From positions 69,134,501 to 69,198,500 of the forward strand of contig NC_060215.1 of the NCBI RefSeq assembly GCF_021130785.1: a stretch of DNA of 64,000 bases. Reading direction: 5' to 3'. This DNA comes from Homalodisca vitripennis (Eukaryota > Arthropoda > Insecta > Hemiptera > Cicadellidae). The notes under the pieces are model-generated. The model did not search any database. It saw only the letters and a list, made by a program, of their open reading frames with translations, and was not told the origin of the DNA. Positions 1-11,236 of the stretch are shown here, piece after piece (position 1 is the first letter of the stretch; every line of letters begins with the position of its first letter). The translations under genes and the position numbers were made by a program.

Positions 1-252
1 TAGATATTCCTATTCGTTATTAAGAAATAAATCTCAACCGTGTTTGTACTTCTATGCTCAAATAGACAAAAAAGGATATAATTTTCAAGAAAAATTAAAA
101 ATCGTTTCGATGTGCATTAATCACATATTTAAAATGAGACTTCTCCCAGAATCCTACGACCAAAAATAATAGTGTAAAAGCGTTTGAAGTTTAACATTGT
201 TCGTATGGGTTAAACTCATTGTTCTTACGGATCTTTTTACCAGAGCCGGCCC
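1..252 (+). mobile_element. TTAA-flanked MITE, copy A (left part outside the window)
   Basis: The right part of a short non-autonomous DNA element. It ends in GAGCCGGCCC immediately before TTAA (253-256). Its body aligns with two other copies at 1890-2198 and 13466-13828, for example AAAAATTAAAAATCNTNT followed by a conserved TTAAAATGAGA block near 131-141. The left end lies before the window start or is too diverged to see. There is no coding capacity. The TTAA target suggests mobilisation by a piggyBac-type transposase, which is inference. Confidence 0.6.
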
Positions 253-256
253 TTAA

Positions 257-1885
257 TTGAACATCGTAAAACTAAAAATCGAGTTAAAGCCTTTTTACAA
301 TATGTTATAACGGGTTCTAATGTATCTAATGACTAAGCTGTTGACATTTGTTACGCAGCTTCCTCGTTGCGTAATGTAGTCTGCTCAGTGACGTAACATA
401 GCCTCCTCAATGACGTAACGTAGTTTCCGTTATTCAGGTCATGTGCTAGGAAGATTATCACAAAACTTTATATGGTTACAGGGAGTAATACAAATTTTAT
501 TGCCTATTAAAACGGCGCGGCGTTTCACTTTTATTTTCAAAGATTTTCACTGAGTATTTTATAGTCTTATTTAGAGACAAGGAGACACCCCTGTCCGTTT
601 TCAGGGCCGTTATATTCTCGCTGCGTCTGTTTATTGCCTCAACCAATGGAACCCATATTTCCTTTATATATGGTTTCGGTATCCAAAAACATATGTAACT
701 TAAAGTGTAGCTCAGTCAGTTTTATGTTTTTCGTGTTGTGGCCCTACCCCGACTCGATTTGCTTACTTTCACTTAGTATTGGACTTCAGATACATCCATG
801 TCATAAAAATATACCTCAGTATTGTTTAATTATTAGGAGTTATGGTACTACATTTAATTAGCTTAACAAAGTGTCTATATCATTACGGTTTAGTAAAGAT
901 TTCATCCTCTTAACCACTAGCAAACTATACAATTAAATATTATTTAATTTGTGGAAAAATGCATTTATAAAACCTTCAAAATAAAATTTTTACAAGATAC
1001 ACTTAAACTTCTAGAAAATTTGGAATAAGACGGGGTTTCTTATAGACTGTACACGTATTACAGATTCAGTTTGCAGGTTTTGACGTATAAACATAAATTA
1101 CTGTACTGTTTACATAAAAACCCAAGTAAACAACTTTGAATTTACAAATGTTGAATATAAACGGGTGGACCGTTGTTAAGATTGATTATGTACGCCAAAC
1201 TTGAGTCGACGTAGAAAATCTACCAAATAAAATGTATGTTCACTTAGTCACATTTGCCACACTCAACATATTTCCCCAAAGATTAAGTGAATGTAGTGTG
1301 TATAGATAAGAATTCTCGACTATTCGTCTTATCGACTTCCGAAAAATTCCATCACACTATGGTATAATATTATTGTACTTTGGGACCTAATACTGTAAAC
1401 CATGAACTAATTTCAAGTATCAGACCATCCGTTCAGTACGCGATGTTTTAATTCACTTTGTTTAAACAATTGTTTTTGTAATTGCTAATAACCATGTGTT
1501 ATCAATAGTCTGCTTATCACCGGTTGTGTAGTTGTATTCTCTTAGGTTTAAGAAACTGAGAAATTGCACTTAGTCCTAATATGACCATTGCGTTGCTCAC
1601 GGTTGTGTAGTTAGAAATACACATGTTAATCCGCGACCGAATATTTAACAAATGTACGTATCTAAACACTATTATTATAGTGTGCATAAAATGTTTAAAA
1701 ACAATTTTAGAATTTAATTGGAATGACGATTTCCAATTTTCATTCTACTGATGAAGTATAACATACGGTCTAAGTTTAGTGACTTTAACGCCTGTGTTTA
1801 CTGATATAATGCCATCGAAAATTATCAACTTGGCATATCCGAATGTTTATAAATAAAAACTAACATGAATGTTCATTGAACATTT
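257..1885. other. AT-rich intergenic DNA, no gene seen
   Basis: Only short chance frames are present, such as one of 75 codons at 634-861 with no recognisable domain. There are no splice-flanked coding-like patches, tandem arrays or RNA genes that I can support. Confidence 0.6.
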
Positions 1886-2202
1886 TTAAGAGTCAGCTGT
1901 ACTGGCGGTCATCTTGATTTTAGCTCCAAAAAACAATTTTAACTCAGACAATTTTACGCTTTTTTATATTGATTATCTAGAAAGAAATCATGCAATATGA
2001 GCTCGTTCTCATTTAAATAATCATAAGATATACAATTTAGTCAAAAAAATTAAAAATCTTATGGATGTACCTTAATAACGTACTTAAAATGAGAGACCTC
2101 CCATGATTTTACGTTTAATAATTCGGGCTTAAAAGTGTTTTGGGTTTTACATTGTTCTTATAGAGTAAAACTAGAGATCATTTCACTACAGCCGGCTCTT
2201 AA
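1886..2202 (+). mobile_element. TTAA-flanked MITE, copy B (complete)
   Basis: A complete 309 bp element (1890-2198) between TTAA target duplications at 1886-1889 and 2199-2202. The left terminus reads GAGTCAGCTG. The right terminus, reverse complemented, reads GAGCCGGCTG, giving a 10 bp imperfect terminal inverted repeat. The first 60 bases are nearly identical to copy C (shared CTTGATTTTAGCTCC). No protein is encoded. The TTAA site is the hallmark of piggyBac-superfamily targeting, so this is probably a piggyBac-type MITE, although the termini are not the usual CCC form. Confidence 0.75.
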
Positions 2203-4635
2203 ACCGCTTGCTTCGTAATTATTTTTTTGTATAATAATGTTTGCATATTAAATCTGATTTGCTGATAGTTGTATTCCCGGCGTTGATCACCATGCTAACT
2301 GTACGGTTCTGCAAACTGTACAAATCGGAATAGGTAGTATACCTAGACACCTTTGAGAAGTCCTATATCGATCAATGTCTCAACTTCGACACTTAACTAC
2401 CACGAATATATCGAACGTGCTCTGAACCTACTGGACACAGCCAGCGGCCTTTGTCACGCTTTCTTATTTTAATCGAACAATTCACCAAGAGTAATCGAAC
2501 TGACTCACAACATAGATGATTCGAATCGAGATACTACATGTACTGGGTACTGGGGCGGGAGACTGGGACATAGAAAGCTTGACCTCACTTTCTACAGTAT
2601 CCAGGCAGATCGTGTGTAATGCAACCTACAAACCGGCACACACCGTCACCGGCAACCGGCAACCGGCTACCGGTAACCGGTACTACAGCCCTTTCCTCCG
2701 TATACCTTCCCGTCCGTTAATATGATACTGGAACTTTCCTTTGTCGGTAATTATCTCCAGGACAGATTGAGTCATCGGGCTTGTTAATCTCATGACGACT
2801 GGTTTATAGGCTATAAAACCACATCTCACTCGTATTTTTAATGGTCAAATTAAGTAGAAGTGCCTTTATAAAATAATCGCGTATACAGCAATAATTTTGA
2901 AAGCAATACAGATGATGTTTTAAAGGGTAATATACGACACTATTAATACAAATTTGAGAAGTGTGATATAAAAAAACTTACTTTACTTTTGTTCAACACA
3001 GTATGCAGTATACGCAATGGGTGTAAGATATGCTATGGAGTAATATTACCTCCACGCGTGCACTTATTGGCTACAAGGCTGTGTTGACCAATCGGTCAAT
3101 TATCGATGCATAAATTGATGTTATCGTGGAAACTAAGCGCAGTCATTACTCCACGCTGGAGCGAAGCAGGGCAAGGAAGGACGATGCAAGGCCACGTCAG
3201 AACTCCAGCCCTGTATTGAATTATGGCTATCTGTTCAAGGATATAATTGGATTCGTATAGCAAGCTTTACGTTTACTGGACAGGAAAGTTTATTTCTCTG
3301 TTTCACGCGAGAACAAGCATCAGGTTCGTAACCTTCTCTGTACACACGTGTCGTCACGTCCAAGGTCCTCTTGGTCGTATACTACCTTGACGTTAAAGGC
3401 GGTTGTTAAGTTAACGGCACAGTTATGAATGGTGCGATTAGTTTTAAATCTCCCGTGAAATTAGAGTTGCAAAGGTTAACTAACACTGGTGCCGACCACA
3501 TTAACATTAGCACGCGTTTACGCGCAAACATTACACTTAAGTGCGTGATATTGAAGAGAACACGAACAAACTGATAATGAGTGAAAACTGAGTGCACATC
3601 TTTTGCTGTTGATTAAATATTTATCAATTTGTAGTTTTTTTCCGTTTGCGCCTCCAAAACCGGCATATTCTGAATATGGTGTATTATTAAAATAACAAAC
3701 CGACTGCGAAGACAACTGCATTGCCAAAATAGCGCCAGGCCCAAGTAGCACGATAAGACAGGAAGTATTTAGGATAAAATGTGATAACTGGATTAAAACA
3801 CCCGATCATATTGTTTTGTTTCTCGAGCATAGGTCAACGTGAACTCTGGATAAGTCACTACAATTAAACTCTGACAAAGACTGTATGCAAGCTGACAGGA
3901 ACGAACTGGATATTCCTAAACACGGCCAAACCCAGAGGTCCGGCTGTACTTATTTGGTTTTCTATGCAATCTTTACTTAACTGATCACTCTTGGGTAGTT
4001 TTCCTAGTCAAAATAGATCGTTTGCTGGCGTTCGCCTCCCAGGTATTACGCACTGGAGAACTGATTCATAACATTCGTATACCTTTGTCCGCTCCCTGCC
4101 AATTTTAATCTTTATATCCTACAGATTATTCTATAGTATGAAATATTTTGTTAGGATGATCTTTTAGTATTTTCCTTTAACAAATATGTTTACATCACGC
4201 CTACGGGTTAGATGGGAAACCCGTATCCACTTTTGTCCTTGTTCTTCAAAATTGTAAATCTCAGGATACCATGTTCATTCAGATCGTATGATAACAACTG
4301 ATTTACTGACTCAAAACATATTTCAATTTAAATAGAAAACTGACAATAATAGCAAAAACATATTTGTCCAGTCATTTTTAACAATACATTTTAAGAAATT
4401 GGATGCTATAATTGTTAACTGGATGGTTGCCTTTAGCTTTCTTGCAAGGTTTTAAATATTATAGGTTTCATGACACTTAACAATCAAGATTTAACATTTT
4501 GCGTAATCAAAGATCTTTTAGTCGTTTTTTAAGTGAGTTTGTTATAATGAAAATTGCTGAGGGATAATGGCGTTAGAACATGCAAAAATGGGTACGAGAA
4601 TACGATACACGGAGCATTGAAGGACCCGACAAAAC
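2203..4635. other. Intergenic DNA with one short tandem repeat, no gene seen
   Basis: Chance frames only. A local GC-rich patch at about 2550-2700 contains the CCGG heptamer array listed separately. A second patch at 3050-3200 has no ORF or splice context that I can support. Confidence 0.5.
2648..2681. repeat. CCGGCAA-type heptamer microsatellite
   Basis: About five degenerate copies of a 7-base unit (ACCGGCA / ACCGGCT / ACCGGTA) in tandem. It is GC-rich inside AT-rich DNA and partly palindromic through its CCGG centres. Confidence 0.8.
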
Positions 4636-4716
4636 GTAATAAAAGTGAAGGAAACCAGATTTTTTCGGACATTTGCCATCGTTCAGTGAAACAATAAATC
4701 AGTAACACTATGTTTC

Positions 4717-4744
4717 GAGATCTGCAGTCTGATCTCTTCTTCAG
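4717..4744 (-). ncRNA. Hammerhead-like ribozyme core, left arm
   Basis: On the minus strand the order is CTGAAGA (4744-4738), one extra A, helix GAGATC (4736-4731), an 8-base loop, helix GATCTC (4722-4717), then GAAAC (4716-4712). CTGANGA, helix II and GAAA in this order form the hammerhead catalytic core, which is known from Penelope-like retroelements and retrozymes. The extra A before helix II is non-canonical. Helices I and III are not obvious, so self-cleavage is uncertain. Confidence 0.35.
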
Positions 4745-6137
4745 GTAATAACTAACCTAATACATAATTACAAAGTTGTTTAAAATAAACAAATCATACC
4801 AAAGCGTTGTGGCACGCATAAGTCAGGAATCACAACCACCATGTTGTTTGTCAACTTCACTAACTCTAAAAACATGCACTTAATAAAAAACTATACACAA
4901 CACCAATCATTAGAACTAAACTACAGAATACAGGTATTACCGAAGTTTCACAGACAATACGTCTGTATTCGTCTACCAACAACCTACGACTAAACAACCT
5001 ATCGTCAAAAATAACCTTCAAACAAAGTAATAAAAGTCTTTACTGAACTGACTGTAACTTTTGTCTTGTATTTGACCGTTAACCTCTGGACCCCAGAATC
5101 AGGATTTCTTTCTTGGACAGGAACCTATGGACCAAGTTACAAGTCTCTGTGACCTTTCTATGAAGAGGCATCGTATAAATTGGCAGACAACAACACGATT
5201 CTAAGGACCTGTAAATAATATTCTTAATAAATAGGGTCGTGGCAGCGTGTTGGAATGATAACGGAAGAAACGCCAGCTCGGTCCTGATGAAGAGTTAATT
5301 AACGCACAAGTACTTTACCTCGTCTAATAAGACCTTAACTATTGCCTAATTGGCTAAACTGATGGCAGAGTTGAGATAATTGTTTAATTTATTTTAAAGT
5401 AATATTGTATTTTAAAGCTATGGATTTTTAAACTCTAGCAAATACAATTATACACAAAACTGTTTTATGACGTGAGTTATGTGGATATTGTTTTTTGAAA
5501 TTGTCCAGCTTTTTAAAGTACTTTATATATTACTTTAAACTGAGAAAATAAACTAGCAATCTCATTCTAAGAAGAGGAATATATTTGACTTCCTAGCAAA
5601 TAAATAAAGTGTATTAGATCTCTGGGGATGAAATACTTGTTGAGTTCATTAGTTGGTTTTTCTAGCACAGCTTATAATAAAGTGTTTTATTTTCGCTCAA
5701 TATGCTATACTAATTAAGTAATGCCTAATGGTGTACGCTAATGTATTGATAACCAGTGCATTAATATTTTTCTTTTGTTTGTGATTAAGTAAGTATAATG
5801 AATGGCCATATTAAATCCATGAGAGGTTGCAAACTACACTTTAAGAAATAACTTTGAGTAATAATTATGTTCTACCATTACTAACGAATGATTATAACAT
5901 AGACATTTGTAGGTGGTTTGCTCGACGAATGCAGAAGTATTGTGTGACCTATATTCTGTAGTTCAGTTTTAATGATTAGTGTTGTACGAGTATGTAGTTT
6001 TTTTATTAAGTGCATGTTTTAGAATTAGTGAAGTTAACACACAACATGGCGGTTGTGATTCCTGACTTTATGAACTCTCTGGTGTGATTTGTTTATTTTA
6101 GCCTAGTTTGTAATTATGTGTTAGGTTAGTTATTTAC

Positions 6138-6170
6138 CTGAAGAAGAGATCAGATTGCAGATCTCGAAAC
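6138..6170 (+). ncRNA. Hammerhead-like ribozyme core, right arm
   Basis: The mirror copy of the core in the left arm. CTGAAGA is at 6138-6144, helix GAGATC at 6146-6151, loop AGATTGCA, helix GATCTC at 6160-6165 and GAAAC at 6166-6170. The 6 bp helix is perfect and is conserved between the arms while the loop differs by one base (AGATTGCA against AGACTGCA). The pattern fits a structured RNA but could equally reflect a recent duplication. Confidence 0.35.
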
Positions 6171-6237
6171 GTAGTGTTACTGATTTTTTGTTTCACTGAA
6201 CGATGGCAAATGTCCGGAAAAATCCTGTTTCATTCAC

Positions 6238-8913
6238 AATCCTTCCATCGTCAAAAATAAACTTCAAACTAAGAATGGACATTTGTATACGTTACCAATT
6301 ATTTACAAATAGTATACCGTAGTTTTTTTATATTCTTCCCAGCAATGTTAGAATAGCCTTATAAAACACACATAATAATTAGTTTTGTTGCTTTAATAGG
6401 TTTTTAACCGTAAATCAGGATTTGAGAGTAGGTTTTTTGTTTATATAATCCAGTGTCAGAGGTTTTACTTTTATTTGGAACGTGAATGCCGAGGTCACTT
6501 CGATGTACCTACACCTTGTAAACCTATGTTTACTTATTACAAAGCTCTGTCTTATATTATACTCATTACTTATTATGTGTCACAACGAATGTGCATATAA
6601 TTTAGGATTTAAATATATTCCACGTGTTGAGTTAATCAGGAGGATAGTGTTTTCCAAATGATACATCTCACCGATTGTGATAATGGCGAGGAGGTAGTGA
6701 GAGTCACGTACCGGTACAAACAAAGCAAAATTTCATGGATCATTCGGTTTATGTGCTTATCCCTATGCCCAATGTATTTCTCTTACTCATAGGCCTCTAG
6801 CCCGTGGATACCTGGTCAGTAACAGATTGAATTTGAACTCTCCAGCCTGTACATTCGCTCTGTATCTACCACATTCCCACGAGGTCTATCCGGGAATCCA
6901 GCCGGTCCTTCGTAATTAATGTCCTTTCATTAACATATACATATGTCTCTCTTTTGGCTTAGGGTAATCATAGATCTTTGGCCACCTAGGAAACTCGATC
7001 CTAACTTTTGGACTTTTTCCAAATGTTTTGAATCTCCAATACCTTCACGATTCCTGACTCACTTGCTCACTTGTATCATTATATACTGGAAACCCACGTC
7101 TTGTTAAGTCCTCTATTGTAAATCAATCCATTGCCGCTTAAGCTCTCTCCTTATTTCCATTGCTTACCTAATTTCCGAGCTTTCCCGGTTACTGAGACGG
7201 TTTCGGTTGGAACTAAGGGACTATTACATTATTTGGCCAGAGTGATGGCGGTCAGAGTAGTTCTCGCTAAACATTCTAACACATATACAAGAACATTATT
7301 TGTAAAATGGTAAGGAATTGGTCCTGAAACTGACAGCGACTGCACTGATTAGATGGGCAGTAGGGCCCGTTAGAAAAAGTTTTTACGCCTACGTATCTAA
7401 ACTATGTACAGTTAACCATGGCGTCGCATTGGTTAGATGGGCAGTAGGTCCCGTCAGAATTTTTTTACGGTTCCAAAACTATGTTAACCATGGCGTCACG
7501 AATACCAATAGAAACATCACCAAAAAAAGTATATAAATACCCAAAAATTGTTTTACAGGACACTATCAAGCATGTCATTTAAAGAAGTCAATGTAGATGA
7601 CAAATTTGATACCGATTTAAAGTTATTTAAAGTATTTTTAATTGCACTATTTGTTCCACCCATCATAATCGACGCTCAACCAACACTTTTTAAAACGATA
7701 AATATAAACTCCTTAAACCCGTTATTAGTGAACCCTTACTTTAATTATTCTTGCAGTAAATTGTTTGCACATAACTTAGGTTACCCATAACATTACTGAG
7801 CTTAAATGTCAAATAGCAATGATAAATTCAACCTAGAATTAATTATGTTGGTATACTGTAAATAAAGCTCCTATTACAAAGAATGTACTACATTTTGTTA
7901 ATATTTGAATTACTGTACATGCGGACAAATGTTCGTGTAAATATTGCCATTTACATTGTTGAAATCCTTTGCTTATGAGTTAACTATGCGTTAAAGTTTA
8001 CTCCGGATGATACACAATCCTAACGGGGTTTCGTAACTAACACGTCGTATACAAAATTTAAAACATTAGCGTATCCTTTTGGGCGGAAAGTGTACACTTA
8101 CATAAACGTACACGCATATTTTTATTTCTTGACGCCAAGTAAATCTTTTGTTTTACACAATTAAATCCGTCTCTACTGAATAAAATGAAGTTGGTAATAA
8201 ACGCAATTTCCTTACTGTTTATGAATTCTCTCTTACTATAGTAGCCACTTAAATCACTGTTTAGTTTTGCGGATACACTTGAAAAATGAATATCCTTGAC
8301 CAAAAATTGTCGTATTTATGTATGCATACATAAACAGTGCCGTACACAACACGAGAAAGGTTATAATAGAACTCATGCATTTTAAATACACATCCATATC
8401 TTGGAAACAATAGTTCAAGATACGGTCTTTTAACATTTTTGTAAAATTTCCGGAAGTGATTTTGAAATTTACATGAGACTTCAGAGAAATGTATTATTCA
8501 CCACTCAGTGTAAAATAAGTCTTCATAATTCAGTATGATCTGTGTTTGTCGGAAACAAATTGCTTTCAAGGCAAGAATTATATTCCAAGGCCGCCGAGCA
8601 ACCGAGACAGCTGGTGACAGAACAGGCCGCTCGGTTCGCAGCCGGCGAGCGAGTAGAACGCGATGCAAGTGCTTTCTTAGAACGGCAGTTAATCTTCCTT
8701 CGTGACGCTGGAAGCTTAAAGCGAATATTAAATACTGTTCTCAATGTTGTACTTATTATAACACTGGAAACACGACTGGATAAGCGTACAACACCATAGG
8801 GTCCATCCGTTTAGTGAAACTCGTACAGTCACGGGTACACTGTCACGAATATTGAAGCACCTAGCGCGAACAACGACCGTGGTATCCAATTATTCGTCAA
8901 CTTTCAATACTCA
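6238..8913. other. Intergenic DNA, no supportable gene
   Basis: Mostly AT-rich. A short direct repeat lies at about 7349-7470: GATGGGCAGTAGG(G/T)CCCGT occurs twice, each time near TAACCATGGCGTC. A GC-richer patch at 8541-8800 is open for 85 codons in one frame, but it begins at GTG just after a stop, lacks a recognisable domain and has no clear splice sites, so I do not call it a gene. Confidence 0.5.
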
Positions 8914-8936
8914 ATATATATATATATATATATATA
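8914..8936. repeat. (TA)n microsatellite
   Basis: An uninterrupted TA run directly left of the CAGGGTG terminus of the transposon at 8937. A second TA run lies on its right side. The element appears to have inserted into a TA array, consistent with TA target choice. Confidence 0.9.
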
Positions 8937-9213
8937 CAGGGTGGAAAAAAAAGTATGGAAACGCTTTCACTAATTTTGTATGGCTTCACTTATACAAATT
9001 AAATTGTGTACATCACCACTTGTATTAAGAACTAGTTTTTGAGATCAGTGGGGACATTTTATCTTTTCAGGGGGGACGGCCCGTGAGGAGTCGGACGAAA
9101 ATCTTAAAATGTAAGCATAGGCCGAGTTTGGTATCAAATTAAAGGTCTAGTAAAGAGAAACTCATTACCGTAAACCGCACTTTAAAAAGGTTGACCCTAT
9201 CCAGAGTACGGGC
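8937..9213 (+). repeat. Left TIR of DD41D-type copy 1
   Basis: This is the reverse complement of 10920-11202 with few mismatches and small indels. It contains the subterminal motif AAACCGCACTTTAAAAAGG (9174-9192), also recognisable in the second element and in the fragment at about 50570, so this inner TIR segment is conserved across the family. Confidence 0.9.
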
Positions 9214-9692
9214 CGTAATGAATTTCATGAGAAAGAAGTTTAGTAATTTTTGTCTTGTGAAGTAACTAATTTACTTTCAGTAGTATGTTTTATGTCGGTT
9301 ATGTAAATTTGAAAAACAATTTCCAAAAAAAAATTATTTTTTTTACCTCTACATTTTTTGGATAACAGTAAAATAGGGGTTTTCCTGTCTTGTCTTCAAG
9401 AAACTGAGAGTATTCAATAATACCACCGTAACTCCTTATCAACATGAGGTCAAGGTCCAGTCCCTCCAGCCCTTTTATCTCAGGCAAACATAAACTGGTT
9501 TAGGCAATACAAACAGTACTGTCACAGCAAAACTCCACAGTTTTGTATTTTTAATATCAGCTTGGTTTTTAGTCTACGTTATAATTTCGTTCACGTAAGA
9601 TAAAGTTGAAAGTCTTCACTAGAAAAACTGCAATAGTTATACATTTTTTTTACTTAAGTGTTTACATTTTATTCTACTAGTTTTAAAAAGCA

Positions 9693-10760
9693 ATGTCACT
9701 TAGTGAGTTTGAGAGAATCACGCTGCTTATGATGCGTGGGTATGGATATCTAGTTCGTCCCTATGAAGAAACAGCGCATTTGTTTAATGACTCTTTTCTT
9801 GATAGACCCCCCAATTAGTAAGTCAACAGTGTTTAAGACAGTAAAAAGATTTGAAGAAACTAGAACAGTCAAAAGTGGCAGGCCTAAATCGGCAACAAAT
9901 GAACAAAAATCTTTGGATGTACTCCAAACATTTTGTTGAAAATCCCAGCACCTCGGCCAGAGTGGCTGCAGAAGATCTTGATATGAGCCATACCTCAGTG
10001 TTGAATGTTTTACACAAAAACAAGTATCACCCTTTTAAAGTAACCCTAACCCAAGAACTTTCAGAGGATGATTTTGATCGAAGGACTGAATTTTGCGAAA
10101 TAATGATGAGAAAGTGTGACGAAATTCAAAATTTTTTAAGTTCGATATTGTTTTCAGATGAAGCTACATTCTTTGTTAATGGACAAGTTAATAGGATAAT
10201 TGCCGTTACTGTGGGGGCCAACCATAATCCACACTGATGATAGAAGGCCACACACAAAGGCCTCAGAAAGTGAATATGTGGGCTGGAAATAATAAACAAT
10301 AACATTGTAGGACCGTTTGTGATAGATGGAAATCTAACAGGCGAAATTTATTTCAATATGTTGACAAATAACATTTTTCCAGCAGTGCGTGCTCTTCTTG
10401 GGGCAAATTTTAATGCAGTATGGTTTCAGCAAGGTGGAGCACCGCCCCATTACTATTTTCGGGTGCGCAATCTGTTAGATGAAGTGTTTCCTAACCGTTG
10501 GATTGTCGCAGGGGTACCATTGAGTGGCCGGCTAAGTCACCGGATCTTAATCCACTAGATTTTCTTTTTGTGGGGCTTCTTAAAAGATAATGTATATAAA
10601 ACTAAACCAGCCAACATTGAGGAGCTGACAAAATTGTTTATTAGAAGAAGCAAGAAGAATTACACCCGAGATGCTTCAAAATGTGACTGCAGTAGGTTTT
10701 TATAATAGACTAGCTCATTGCCAAAAAGTGTTCGGAGAGCAGTTTGAGCACCTCATTTAA
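9693..10760 (+). pseudogene. Decayed DD41D-type transposase, copy 1
   Basis: The reading frame starts at ATG 9693 (MSLSEFERITLLMMRG) and ends at TAA 10758. It is broken by at least four frameshifts, near 9813, 9930, 10195 and 10505, plus damage near 10300 and 10640. The first catalytic Asp survives in ILFSDEATFF (codon 10157-10159). The second is changed to Gly: QQGGAPPH (codon 10433) where the family has QQDGAPPH. The third Asp is in NPLDFF (codon 10558) but lies in a frame shifted by a one-base deletion. The N-terminal 40 residues look like the helix-turn-helix leader seen in insect proteins of this type. The protein would have cut and pasted the element at TA sites, and this copy cannot. 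Confidence 0.85.
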
Positions 10761-10919
10761 AAGGTATGGTTATTTTTTGTAATACACAAATAATTTTTAA
10801 TTAAATTCTTTTGGATAATTGTGTTCCATAAAGTGTCATTTTCAGTCAGAACAGTTTACTTGAGACTGTGAAATTGCGGAGAAATAATAATTAATCAAAC
10901 GTTATTTATGAAATTTCAA

Positions 10920-11199
10920 ACGGCCCGTACTCTGGATAGGGTCAAACCTTTTTAAGTGCGGTTTGCGGTAAATGAGTTTCTTTTTACTAGACCTTTAATT
11001 TGATACCAAACTCGGCCTATGCTTACATTTAAGATTTTCGTCCGACTCCTCACGGGGCCGACCCCCTGAAAAGATAAAAATATCCCCACTGGTCTCAAAA
11101 ACTAGGTTCTTAATACAAGTGGTGATGTACAAAATTTAATTTGTTATAAGTGAAAGCCATACAAAATTAGTGAAAGCGTTTCCATACTTTTTTTCCACC

Positions 11200-11202
<3 letters not shown>
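10920..11202 (-). repeat. Right TIR of DD41D-type copy 1
   Basis: An inverted copy of 8937-9213, ending CCACCCTG at 11202 and followed by TA. The high arm-to-arm identity, compared with the many lesions in the transposase, suggests that insertion was fairly recent and that the copy may have been mobilised in trans. Confidence 0.9.

Positions 11203-11234
<32 letters not shown>
11203..11234. repeat. (TA)n microsatellite right of transposon copy 1
   Basis: An uninterrupted TA run immediately after the right transposon end. With 8914-8936 it forms the split insertion site. Confidence 0.9.

Positions 11235-11236
<2 letters not shown>

Larger units (their letters stand above)
4636..6237. mobile_element. 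Inverted-repeat element with about 340-360 bp arms
   Basis: The left arm (4636-about 4992) and right arm (about 5905-6237) are imperfect reverse complements. Matching blocks include CGGACATTTGCCATCGTTCA outermost, then a GAGATC hairpin, then CATGCACTTAATAAAAAACT, then CTACAGAATACAGG innermost. The roughly 900 bp between the arms is AT-rich without a recognisable ORF. No transposase or reverse transcriptase is visible. It may be a foldback DNA element, or two copies of a Penelope-type terminal repeat in opposite orientation. The hairpin core favours the second view, but weakly. Confidence 0.7.
8937..11202 (+). mobile_element. Tc1/mariner-superfamily DD41D-type transposon, copy 1
   Basis: A 2266 bp element with very long terminal inverted repeats: about 277 bp at 8937-9213 and 10920-11202. 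The termini are CAGGGTGG and CCACCCTG, flanked by TA on both sides. The inverted repeats are roughly 95% matched by eye. Inside is one decayed transposase frame on the plus strand (9693-10760). TA target duplication, the D-D-D motifs and the helix-turn-helix-like N-terminus place it in the IS630-Tc1-mariner superfamily. The spacing of 41 residues between the second and third catalytic positions suggests the DD41D group. Confidence 0.9.

Noticed and set aside
8542..8799. 85-codon frame in a GC-richer patch
   Set aside because: It begins at GTG right after a stop, shows no domain, and has no convincing splice sites. It remains a patch, not a gene.
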